Of a stretch of 64,000 nt of DNA, positions 36,191 through 47,877 are shown in pieces (within the stretch, counting starts at the first letter, position 1; each line of letters opens with the position of its first letter). The position numbers and the translations under genes were made by a program. Below the pieces are notes generated by a model, which was not told the DNA's origin, made no database searches, and worked only from the letters and a program-made list of their open reading frames with translations. This stretch comes from Mytilus galloprovincialis (taxonomy: Eukaryota > Mollusca > Bivalvia > Mytilida > Mytilidae): the NCBI RefSeq assembly GCF_965363235.1, contig NC_134843.1, forward strand, positions 87,453,795 through 87,517,794, in the 5' to 3' direction.

Positions 36191-37245
36191 ATTCATGAAG
36201 GGAAAAAAATCTTAAATTGTTTCATCTAGGTAGCAGTTATAAATGTGATTATAATTGCCAATAAAACCAGCTTGTACAAACATTTGACAAATAACATAAA
36301 GTATAATTAATCAAATGAAAGTCACTTGATATTGTCTTCAACAATGAGAAAAACACAATCATTTGACAATACTGTATTATAATATACATGATATAGTAAA
36401 GTCTGCTATAAAATTTGCTAAAAGGTGTAAAACAAATTAGTATTAACCATTGTTAACTAAACTTCTCTTAAATACATGTACATTCACATTATGATATTAA
36501 TACATGTATTTGTATTTACAGACGAGTCTCAATTTGTTTGCAGTTTTGTTAATTCAACAGTACAGCAGTGTGGCTTAATTGAATATAAAAAGACCTGGCC
36601 AAGTCGAATTCTTCCCCTAACATGTTGTAAAGATTCAGTGGACTCGCATCTTTACAAATATTCAATAAGTCGTAGGAGTATTGACAGTGAAAGTTCATTA
36701 TTGAAGATAAAGAGCTGGTCTTTTTGAGGAAGATGATGATACGCTAACTATATGCCCGAAACACAGGTACCTAGGCTACTTTTATTTTAAGAATAATAAT
36801 AACTTTCCAGAACTTGAACCCTTGTCTATCCAAATTATGATTATTTTTCTAAAGTTGTAACTGCTGAAAATGTCAATTACCACATTCCTGATAGGATTTG
36901 TGCAATGACCCCATGTATATGAGAAAAAAAATTGAGGTGTGCTATAAAGATTAGGGTAACTAGATCATTGTATTTATTTGAGTCTAAAAAATGAGTTGTT
37001 CTTAGAAGAAAAAAAGTCAATCCACCCTCAAATTAACAACCTGTACCTAAGTAATAACAAGATTTTTTCTGACTCATGGCTGTTTTTTTGTGTTTTTTAC
37101 ATAGAATTTATTGTTCTAGTAAGTTATTACCTTTTATTTTTTTCAATTTCTAAAGGTTTGCTCTTGGTGTTGGTTGGAGACCAAGTACACTATGTTCCAT
37201 CGGATGGAAATGTACAAACAGTAAGAGTAACTTGAAAGGCACTAT

Positions 37246-39577
37246 CACACACTAAAAAAAAATTACTTAGTAATTTTTCTTTACTCATTTTGAGTAATTA
37301 TATTACTTACATATTTACTTACTATTACTTACAATTACTTACTTTTACTTAGTTTTACTAAATATTCTAAAGGAATTACTTGAAATTACTTAATTTATTT
37401 TTTTACTTGATTTAAGTAATCCAAATAGTTTTTAGTGAAAAATGATTACTTCAATTTAGTAAAACTATTTCAAAAATTACTTAGTTATTCATTTTTACTT
37501 AAATGCAGTAAATGATTTACTAAAATTACTTCTGATTACTTGAAAAAAAATTCTTCTAATTACTAGGTAGTATTAGATAAATTACTTAAAATGATTACTA
37601 TATAATTTTACTCTATATATTTACAACTTCTGAAATAAATATTGCGTCTAGATAAGATTTCAATTTGATTGATATCAATTTGGTGTTTGGTATCTAGCCA
37701 TTTGCTGTAATAATGTTTTGATTGTGAGTTTAGGTCTTGTAAATTGATTTCTTAATACAAATTGCTGATTATTATTTGTTTTGTACAAATTCAAGAATTA
37801 CAATTGTATTTGACGTGTATACATCTGTATATATATGAATTACTTCTGATAACATGGATATAAAACTTGTTATTACTAAGTAGGTTAAGGCACTATATCA
37901 TGTTGTTTTCTTGCATAAGGCTTATTATATATAATAACAAATGCTTCCTATGAAATTTGACTCCACAATTTAACAATTTCAACAATATGTAGGTTGAAGT
38001 CTGAAAATTGCATAATTTTGGATAACAATTTTCTTTAAACAGGCAATTATTCCAACTTGGAAATATTTTTAATTATATGGAATTTGCATAATTTCCTGTG
38101 ATTGAAAATTTTTATAAATTTCATGTATATTCTGTATTTTAAGGTTCAGTGTGGCGCCCAACACTTTCTATTCCAAAGTAGATAACACATTTTCAATAGA
38201 ATGTACTGTGCTGCTCACAACACTATCTCTACAAAATACATTGCTTAAAAAATTTGATCGGAATTACTTAGTAAAAGAATTACTAGTCATTACTTAACCT
38301 ATTTTCATATCAAAATATCTTCAAATTATTATTATCTATCTTTAATATAATTTTTATAATGTAAAATAACATGACTTAATTTTACTTAAATTAAAAATTA
38401 ACTATTTATTATAAATGTACAAAATTGTATAATATTTCCTGTGTTTTTAATAAGTAGTCTTTGATTTGAGACTGAAAAAAATATTCGGCCAATCAGAATT
38501 AAGGTTTCATTTGACTTTGGTAAGCTATTTTTGAAAATTGGCTGGAGCTCATTCAGTTTTGAATTTGAACAAAAGTTTACAGAGTTTGTTGAAATACTTA
38601 CACGAGTTACACACATGAAAGGAAGGGAGAACCTTACAAAAAGGACACTTTGTGGGTTTTCATGTTTCTGGCTACTCTTTGTAAACTAATTCAATTAAAT
38701 GGAAATGTAACACAAAGAGTTGCTGGGGAGGTAGCCCATGTTAACTTACAACAAACAAGAGAAATGGATTATAACAAAGGATATAGTATAGATCATTCTT
38801 TAAAAAGGTATGTTACTATTTCAAATTATATGCATTTATAATGAAACAGTGTAGAATTTTTATTTTAATTTATAAATATATTATAAATATATACATAATT
38901 TATGTGTAAAAGAATTACTCAATAAATATTAAAAGAAGTACTTACTTTTATTAATACAAATAATCAATATGTATTAAAAGAATTACTTACTATCATTAAT
39001 AGAAATACTTAATGTGTATTAAAAGAATTACTTACTTTAATTTTTACTTTGAATAACTAAGATTTTTAATAAGAATTACTTAAAATTATTACTAAGGATT
39101 ACTTACAATTACTACTTAGGATTACTAAAAGTTATTACTTAGGATTACTAGAAATTATTACTTAGGATTACTTGAAATTATTACTTAGGATTACTTGTAA
39201 TTACTTATTATTTTACTGAGAATTACTTAAGATTATTACTAAGGATTACTTGAAATTGCTTGGATTATAACTGTGAATTACTTAACGTTTTACTTTGAAT
39301 TACTTACAATTACTTGTTATATTACTAGTATTTACTTGTAATAAATACTTGGAATTACTTAAAATATTACTTAGAATTACTTATGTTGATTATTTTGTTT
39401 ACTGAATTGGATTACTTAGAATTACTGAAAAAGTAAATTACTTGTATTTACTTGAAATTACTTAACATCACCAATAATTACTATCAATGATCAATAATTT
39501 TGACAAATTCAATTACTTGAATCAAGTAATTGAATTACTTTTTTTTGGTAATTCCAAGTAATTTTTTTTTAGAGTGC
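37246..39577. mobile_element. 2.3-kb AATTACTT-rich element with inverted ends
   Basis: The left end reads CACACTAAAAAAAAATTACT; the right end, reversed, reads CACTCTAAAAAAAAATTACT. Between them are dozens of degenerate ATTACTTA/AATTACTTG units on the plus strand (37,250-37,620 and 38,890-39,540), separated by unique DNA (37,620-38,880) without a convincing gene. It lies in an intron of the transposase-like gene. The next exon's acceptor (TTTTTTTTTAG, then AGTG) falls in the element's right end. Confidence 0.65.
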
Positions 39578-39924
39578 ACAAAGGAGCAGTCTATTTTTCT
39601 GAAGAAATATCATCATGTTCTACTTGGAATTGGATCAGGTTTGTGCATGCTTACATGTATTTTGTTGCTGTTCCAATTGCCAACTCATATATATGAATCA
39701 AATGTTCATGTGAGCTAGTACCAATAACTTGGTAGTCTGCATGTGACTCTTTGAAGTACATGTCATTTTGATCCTGATACAGACATACATTTGGTTATCA
39801 GAAATTGTGTCACTGAATACAATAAGCTACCCCAGCTAAATAAGACAGACCCCCAATAACAAATGTAAACACATACATCTAGACTAGAGGTAAACATACA
39901 ATCTTCATCAAATTACACATTTCA

Positions 39925-40790
39925 ACAATACTAGAACACACCCGCGAAATCGTGGGCATTCAGAGTGTGGTTGAAAGTATGTAAAGTGTTGTAGGAAGAA
40001 TTTTTTAAAAGATTTAATGACTGGAAAATTTCAGGAAAAGTATCAAAAGTCATAGGTACTGGGGGACAGAACACTGTTTCTTTTATTCCTCCCCCTTTAT
40101 TTTTAAAATTCCCAACGTTTTGTTTTCTATCAATTTCAATATGAACATACATGTAGTATGTTATGAATATTGAAGTCGAGAGTTTAGTTCAGTGGTTGTT
40201 GTTTGTTTATGTGTTACATATTTGTTTTTCGTTAATTTTTTGTACATAAATAAGGCCGCTAGTTTTCTCCTTTTAATTGTTTTACATTTTTATTTAGTTT
40301 TATAGCTGGTTATGCGGTATGGGCTTTACTCGTTGTTGAAGGCCGTATGGTGACCTATAGTTGTTAATTTGTGAGTTTGGTCTCTTGTGGAGAGTTGTCT
40401 CAATGGCAATCATACCACATCTTCGTTTTTTGTAATCAATGAACTTTTGTAAATAAAAGATTGAAAGATTGGAGAATTTCAGAAAAGGTATCAAAAGTCA
40501 TAGGTACTTTGGGACAGGACAATTGTTTTTCTAGCCCGGCTCCTCCTTTTTTTCAAAATTCCCATTTTTTTCTATTAATCTTAGTAACAAATGAATCATT
40601 TTTGACTTTTTTCTCGTTTTTCTCCCAAAATAACTTAATCTTAATAATCATATGAATGGATGACAAATGCGACTATGCACTATACCTATAGGACACAGAG
40701 ACATGATTATTAATTTATTGTTGAAAGAAGAGAAGCGACACACACAATGAGGTCTTCTCGTTTAATAGTATAGATGTCAGACATCATCCC
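39925..40790. repeat. Composite of dispersed repeats (R3 and R6) in an intron
   Basis: Opens with ACACCCGCGAAATCGTGGGC, contains R3 (40,298-40,432: TATGCGGTATGGGCTTTACT to GGCAATCATACCACATCTTC) and closes with inverted R6 (40,608-40,790). A stretch 'atcaaaagtcataggtact' occurs twice (40,047 and 40,490). Confidence 0.55.
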
Positions 40791-41357
40791 AAGTCTATAA
40801 AAGTTGTACACAAAACAAAATCTCTAAAGGAAAAAATTTTAAGAACATAGAAGAAAAAGCATGCAAAAACTACTAACGATGTACCTAACTTGGGACATGC
40901 ATATAAAAAAAAAATGAACCACCCCTTTTGTACTATCATTTATTATCAAATTAGGCCAAGAAGCCAGGAGAAGTGAATCAGCCCTATGATCATTCTTATT
41001 TTTTAAATGAAAATTAATGTTTTGAAATATGCTTTCTTGCTACAATTACATTTTCAATTTCAATTTTACAGGGGTGTGTTCCAGATGCAGAAAAGAACTT
41101 GTTCAAAGAATGGCAGACAAGGAAAACAGAGTTGAACCAAATGTAAGTCAAAACAAGGATATGAAATTTTTTTTACCAGTATGTTCTATTCCTATAATTT
41201 CCTACTAGATATGTGTGATATAAATGGAACATGTTTCAATTGTTTGACACAATGGGATACTGACTGAAGCATATTAAACTTTCTATATATATATTTAAAC
41301 TTTCTATACTGACAGGTTCATGTAACTCATTATTGCAATAGGGCTTAAGATAAAACC

Positions 41358-41592
41358 TTTACAGCTGATTTCCTAATGCTTGCAAAGTAAAACTTTGGTT
41401 GGCTTGCTTGCTTTGTTTGTACAATTGTTTATACAACTTTGTAGATAAGATTGACATCTTATAACAATATATTTATAGGCAAAGTTTAACCAGTAAATAT
41501 CATATCCTAATATGATTGTACAATATACAAACAAAGCAAGCGAGCTAACCAAAGTTTTGCTCTACATGTATTAGGAAAATAGCTGTAATTTA
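41358..41592. mobile_element. Foldback/MITE, about 235 bp
   Basis: Left arm ACAGCTGATTTCCTAATGC and AACTTTGGTTGGCTTGCTTG, then CTTTGTTTGTACAAT. Right arm is the reverse complement: ATTGTACA..CAAACAAAGCAAGC, GCTAACCAAAGTTTTGC, ATTAGGAAAATAGCTGTA. The loop is about 90 bases and non-coding. Confidence 0.8.
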
Positions 41593-43065
41593 TAATTCAG
41601 CTGACAGCTAATATTTATTAAAGTATGGAAATTCATATTTACTTAAGATTTGAATTTCATTTGTTGATTTAGTTCAGAGCAGGATTCATAATAATATCCA
41701 CTAACATCTTCTCGTCTAGATATGCATGTAATATTTTCCCATGGACTTTGAACATTAATGGACAATGATTCATCTACCCACCCCTTATTATATACATGTA
41801 CTAGTATTTACAATTATGCTAATAATTAAACCATTTTGTAAGACATTTCAGTCAATGACCTTCTTTGGTTTCTCTATTATCCTTCTATGTGACCTACATA
41901 GACATATGAAAATAAAAATATGCAGTATCATGGTATGTTTGCCAATGAGACAACTATCCACCAAAGTTCAATAACCGTTTCACAGATGATATTAGATATG
42001 CAACTTATATTGTAACTTCCATACCCTTCCCTTTTCATGAATATGACCTACCAAATTAGACCATTTACCAAGTTTGTAATAAAAAGGAGAAAACCTACAC
42101 GTTTAGTCAGCTATAAGTAAGAATGGTCAGTTTATAGTTGTAAAGATGAGATAAATGTGTGTTTCATCTTTTTCACTCTGTTATCTTTTTTCAGCCTTCA
42201 AGTAGCATGAATAGTAATTGCAATGTTGAAGTTTCTGAGTCTACAAATGCTGAATTTATAATGGAAGAAACAAAAGAAGAGGCAAGTCTTTTAAACAACT
42301 GTTTTAAGAACAATAGTATAATATATACATTCTGTAGTCCTGTAATCATAAAACCAAAGAGGTTACTCTATGTCTATATTCCACAGTTTATGTTTGGTAC
42401 ACACATTATGTTCTGTAAAACTGAGGATAACCATATATATATAGACCATATATATGGTAACATGCATTATGTGACTATTGCTGTGACTATAGCATGGCAA
42501 TAGAAAGTCCCATACCGGGTAAAAAAAAAGAGCAGATCACTCATTATTTTAGTAAATTTTCTAAGTTAAAGGAACTTAACTCTGTACGAAATCATCAGAC
42601 TGGAACAAAATTTCAAACTTGATCTCATGATAAACAAATATATACCAAATATCAAATCATTATCTTCAAGCATGAAGAAAAAAAGTGTTAAAAACTTGTC
42701 AGACAAATAAATAGACAGACAAACCTAAAGTCGCCTACTCTTCATCAGTAGGGGACTAATAAAAATGATAAAATAGATGTAAAGGTATTTTTCTTTTACA
42801 GATTTCACAAATTGATGGTTATGGTAAAGTCACACAATGCAAACAGACAGTCCAGGGTGCAAAGAAAGCTGCATTTTTACAGATTGATGAGGTAATAGTC
42901 ATCATATTCAATCACATTTTGGTAGTCTATATAATTATATATATAATAAACCATTTTGATGGTAGACTGCTTGCAACTGTATACACCTGGTTGTCTCCTA
43001 AATGATTGTTTTTGAATTTGATACGTCTGAAATTGGAAATTAAATAATTTACATCTATGTTTCAG

Positions 43066-44040
43066 GAAAATTTGCAAACAGACTGCCTTAGCATGGACAG
43101 CATGGATGACTGCATATCAGAATCTGTGTATTCACAGTCATCTCAATATTCAGAGTGGCAAGATTCACAGGAAAGTCCATCTAGAAAAAGGAAAATGTCA
43201 CTGAACTCTTTTCTGGAAACAGTAGATATAAGTCCTGTGAAGAAAATGTTAACTGTTGACTTTGATCTTGCATCTGAGAGAACAAAAAATGATTATGTCA
43301 GGAAAGCAAAAAGAATAATGCACAGTGTACTTGGTATATTGGTTCCACAACAGGAATCACTATTTGAGGAGGTTCTATATGAATCTAATGCATGCAAAGA
43401 TCAGACTCTTGAGTCATTTTCAAAAGCATATAGCAGTATGTCAAGTTGGGAAACACAGAGACAAATTCTCTCTCTTCTAGTACAAGATTACAGTTACAAT
43501 CAACTCAAAGACTATATTCCAGATTTATCAAGATACAAATTTTCTGCTGCTCGTAAACATGCTGAGGTTGTTGGTGTTGGCAAGCCAGTTTTACAGAAAA
43601 AACAATTTAGAGAAAAGGCTACTATTCAACAGATAGAAAACTTTTTAGAGTTCATACTTTCACCAGCTGTAATGACTGATTCACCATTTGGAGAATGCAC
43701 TTATAAAATCTCATCTGGTATTACACTCAAAGTTCCTAAGATTATTCTAAATAGTGTACGTACGAGAACAGTAACACTGTATTTAAAGTATTGTGAAGAA
43801 ACCCAGAACGCTGATATTCTATCTGAAAGGACTTACATGAGACTGCTTGAAGCCATTGAGCCTAATGTGAGAAAGTCCATGAAAGGTTTAGACAATTTTG
43901 CTGCTGATTGTAGCCAGGCTTTCGATAACCTGAAAAGTGTGGTTATGACATTAGGAAAAGGAGGTAAAGGACAAGAATGGGCAGAAAAGATCAGCCATCA
44001 GCTCATGGAAGGGAAGCAGTATTTAAAACTGCACTACAAG
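43066..44040 (+). CDS. Large internal exon of the transposase-like gene
   Basis: 325 codons without a stop, bounded by TTTCAG and AAG-GTATTT splice sites, in phase 0 with the 42,802-42,891 exon. It begins ENLQTDCLSMDSMDDCISES, a Ser-rich acidic start, then SPSRKRKMS, a basic patch that could act as a nuclear signal. A helical middle follows (RAKRIMHSVLG-like, SFSKAYSSMSSWETQRQILS). The Lys-rich end includes MTLGKGGKGQEWAEKI. No DNA-binding domain is recognised. Exon size and phase argue for real coding history. Confidence 0.65.
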
Positions 44041-44484
44041 GTATTTCCATATTATGAACCCTTTCTATTTGTAATGTTACACTATTGTTTCAGAAAAGGG
44101 TAAAGGTTGGTGAATTACACATACCGATTATCATCAACATAATTTTGACCTGTCTGTCAGACCACTTGTCTTCAACCATTTTGTTTTGACCAGATAGGTT
44201 TTTGTATTAATAACCTTCATTTCTTGATGGATCTCATTCAAATGTTGTATATTTTGTCATAATTGTAACTTATTTTTAAACGCAGTCAAACTTTTACTAT
44301 AAATAAAGGTATGTTTCAATCAATGTCATATCATATAAAAACAAATAATATGTTATTATGATTTGTCAGTAATTATTTAGTAAATATTTTGAGAATCTGG
44401 TTGATATTTTTATCATATTTCTTCATTGTTCTTTGTTCATACCAAAATATAAGAAATTGCTGTATTTGTGTATACAAAATATAA

Positions 44485-44600
44485 AAAATGAAGATGTGGT
44501 AGGATTACCAATGAGACAACTCTCCTCAAGAGACAGACTGCCAACAAAATTTACAACTGTATCATGTTTATGTCACTGTACGTCCTTCAACAGTGAGGCT
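44485..44600 (-). repeat. Dispersed repeat R3, inverted
   Basis: GAAGATGTGGTAGGATTACC then AATGAGACAACTCTCC, the reverse complement of the R3 end. Another inverted fragment is at 41,915-41,975. Confidence 0.65.
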
Positions 44601-45354
44601 TTTTTTTAAACTTTCAGTCTCGTACTGCTTTACTATCTTTATAGGTATAGCTTACAGTATATTTTTTGTTTTTCAGTAACATGTTAGTTTGGACTTAGAA
44701 GTTCCTGATCATTGTGGCAGATTTGGCCTGTCATCTGAAGAAAACAGTTTCTGTAGTAAATGTACTCATACCCATCATCTTTCTTGTAATGACTGTGATG
44801 CTCTGACCACTACTTTGAAATTGATAGAGGATGCTGCAGATAGCATAACATATACAAACCAAGAACAACAAGATGACACAAAATACATTATTGTACAGGT
44901 ATTTATTCAACATTATATAGGGCACTATTTGGTGTTTTTTTTTTTTTATTGGACAGTGTCTACACACTACATGCACTAGGAGACACTTAAAAATGTAGCA
45001 AAAAAACATGATAAATGTTCAAAATTATTTAGCCCTAACTACTAAAGTCTTTTGCACATGCCTCTATCATGTACACAATTTTAATCATAATCCCAATCCC
45101 ATACAATATCGAATAGCAGCATTAAATGATTTTTCATTCTTTAAGAGTTTGGAACTTTTTTCAGTAAAATTTGTGAAAGAGAGTACAAATTTTGTATAGC
45201 CAACTACTAGAGTTTTCTACCTAGATCCCTTAAACTTAAAAGGAAGATTGCACTTATGATGAAATTGTTTGCCTGATATTAAGGAATTGTTTGAGGATTT
45301 TTTTCTTATTTGTCCAGATTTGAGAGGTAACTTTTCAGTAAAATGTAAAACTTA

Positions 45355-45484
45355 TAGCTGACTATGCGGTATGGGCTTTGCTCATTGTTGAAGGCCATAC
45401 GGTGACCTATAGTTGTTAATGTTTGTGTCATTTTTATCTTTTGTGGTTAGTTGTTGTCTCATTGGCAATCATACCACATCTTCT
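45355..45484 (+). repeat. Dispersed repeat R3
   Basis: TATGCGGTATGGGCTTTGCT, GGTGACCTATAGTTGTTAAT and GGCAATCATACCACATCTTC. Near-identical to 40,298-40,432, and a very common type of bivalve repeat tail. Confidence 0.75.
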
Positions 45485-46614
45485 TTTTTATATTTGATGT
45501 AATTGCAGTTTAAAATACATAGTAAACATTCTACATTGATAAGTCACATATTTTGCAACCTGGCTATTTTGAGACTTTGACACATTTTTATTTATTTAAT
45601 TACAGGGTATTAAAACTATTATAGAGTGGAAGAAACACATTGTGAGATCTGTCAACCAAGACAGGGCAAGAGGGAAAGTTTTAGACACATTGCAACCAAA
45701 TGAAGCTTTAATTGAAAGAGACTGGGCAATGAAATTTCTTCCATTACAGTATAGGTATATACATGTTTTATATATATATATGTGTGTTTTATTAAATTAA
45801 ATGTATTTTAAATGACTTCATATTTGGTCTGCAACTTGACAATGAAGAGTTGTAAATGTGGAATTGTCATATAACTACTTCCTGTTTGCAAATACTTTTT
45901 TAGCCACATGAAATAGACTATATTTTCACATTTCTTCTACAACTATAATTGCCATATATATATAAAATTACATCAATATTTAGATAATCAGTCCAACAAG
46001 TTATAGATGCATATAAAGTTTCATTATACAATCTACAATCTGATCAAAAAATGTGAGTTGGTCATAAAGATTTTATAGTGTTCTGTCTAGATAGAAATGA
46101 CTAGCCTTTGTGTATGTCTATATTTTTAGTTTCTGCATTTGAACATCAATACTTTTCACACATTCTGTTTAAAAATAAGGAGATGTGATTAAATACTATC
46201 CAAATTAGATCAAAAGGACAAAGATGCAAACAAATACAGGTTACAGCCTTCAACAGTTACAGCCTTCAACAATGGACATAATCTATAATGTATTGTAAGC
46301 TAGAAAAGGGCTGGTATGACAATATGCAAAACAATGCAACAGAGAAAATTAACATGTACAAATAATAAAAGAGAAAAAATAGCAGACAGCAACCCAATGT
46401 TAGTTCACTGGATTACAGGTTCTCATTCTTGGACAGGCACAAAAACATATGACAGGACATGCGGTTTACAGTTTTGTGTGTGCTCAACCCCACCTATAAA
46501 TATGGAAGCACAATCCTTTTTAAAAATTGTTAAAGGCACATTAACATACATATTTTACTTGAACACCTGTGTTTGTGCTATTTTTTTGTTTTTCAAAGTA
46601 AATTTATTTTTCAG

Positions 46615-46977
46615 AGAATCTCAGTCGAATTGGTTTGCCAAACGTGGTCTTTCATGGCATGTCAGTGTTATAACATTCCAAGAAAAAGAAGGAAAAAATA
46701 GTTTGACAGTTCTTCACATCTTTGATACTGCTACGCAAGATGCTGTCACTTCCAAAGCTATATTGAAAGACCTACTACACCATGTCAATTCCACTAACAA
46801 CAATGTTGACACTCTGTATTTAAGATCAGACAATGCTGGATGTTACCATTCATCATATGGCATATTGTCAGTCACTGCTCTGAATGACATTCCATACAAT
46901 ATAACAGTAAATAGGATGGACTTTTCTGATCCACAAGGCTGCCCATGTCAAAGCATGCATAAGAAGATATGTAAATG
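46615..46977 (+). CDS. Exon with RNase H-like core of the transposase-like gene
   Basis: The TTTTTCAG acceptor joins in phase with the 45,606-45,754 exon (QY-R-ESQSNW). Residues in order: WFAKRGLSWHVSVITF (beta strand), LHIFDTATQDA, then TLYLRSDNAGCYHSS and RMDFSDPQG. The spaced D residues with strands around them suggest a DDE/RNase H fold. The second acidic set (DFSDPQG) then runs into a frame that closes at 46,977; a different frame stays open beyond it. Function is inferred from motif layout only. Confidence 0.55.
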
Positions 46978-47098
46978 AAGGCAATAATGTAATAACAGCT
47001 ATAGAATTCAAGTCAGCTGTAGAAAAAAACAATGAAAAAAGTAGTTGTTGCATTGCCACCTAGTCCCATCAAAAGTTCAAAAACATCCAAGATTGAAA

Positions 47099-47111
47099 AT
47101 ATAAGTTTTAT
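47099..47111. repeat. LINE target-site duplication, 3' side of the element
   Basis: ATATAAGTTTTAT, identical to 54,438-54,450 on the other side of the element. The run of T that follows is the LINE poly(A) tail read on the plus strand. Confidence 0.85.
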
Positions 47112-47175
47112 TTTTTTTTTTTTTTTTTTTCAAAGTAAATATCTTTTATTATATATCTGCTGCTTTAACAATTTA

Positions 47176-47201
47176 CTCGGATTACAGCGTTAGCCCGAGT
47201 A
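47176..47201 (-). other. Hairpin in LINE 3' end
   Basis: ACTCGG and CCGAGT arms around a loop (ATTACAGCGTTAGC on the plus strand), about 50 bases before the poly(A) tail in the RNA. Some LINEs use a 3' stem-loop for recognition by their reverse transcriptase; that role here is inference. Confidence 0.5.
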
Positions 47202-47877
47202 TCCCTGTAATTAGTTACTGAAAAGTTCAGTAAAGTATACTAAAGTATTAAAGTGTTAATTATATATATCACATACACATTCTTTTAAATACAGTGTATA
47301 CATATTAACAATAAAATTTCATAGTATAAATCACGTGTTTACGGAACATCATTTTGCCTTCCGAATTTGTGTTCATCGTCCCGTGTTTACATCTTTGACC
47401 CAGTTAATTGTACTTGACCTTTTGTGCTGGATTAGTTACAAATCATTGTCCGAAAGCTAGTGCAAAAGGAAGCACATGTTTGTTGTGAAAATAAATTTTT
47501 GGATTAGATAAAACTTGTTTGGTAAGTGTTATTTACTATTCGTTAACGATTTTGTCATAGAAACAAAATAAATGTATCTAAAGTGAAAAAAATTAGATGT
47601 TTCTGGAAATATAATAGAAAGAATAAGGATTTTAACATGTGATTTGATACCAACAAAGTGAACATACACACAATATATTACTTGATGATATTCGGTGTAA
47701 ATTTAACAAATCAGTGTTGAATTATAATCATTTTAGTTTTATATATTACATTAAATAAAGTGTCTTGTTTGGTTTGTTTTTACATACAAAAAATGAAAAA
47801 CCAACAACTACAACATATATGTACAATATAAAATCTAGCATAGCTATTATCACACCACACAATTGTATACATTTCAA

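Noticed and set aside
36476-36727. Open frame as the first exon of the transposase-like gene
   Set aside because: No recognisable motif, and phase with the next exon could not be established, so it was left out of the exon chain.
38650-38841. Open frame inside the AATTACTT element as an exon
   Set aside because: It lies in the unique middle of the element and does not join the flanking exons in phase.
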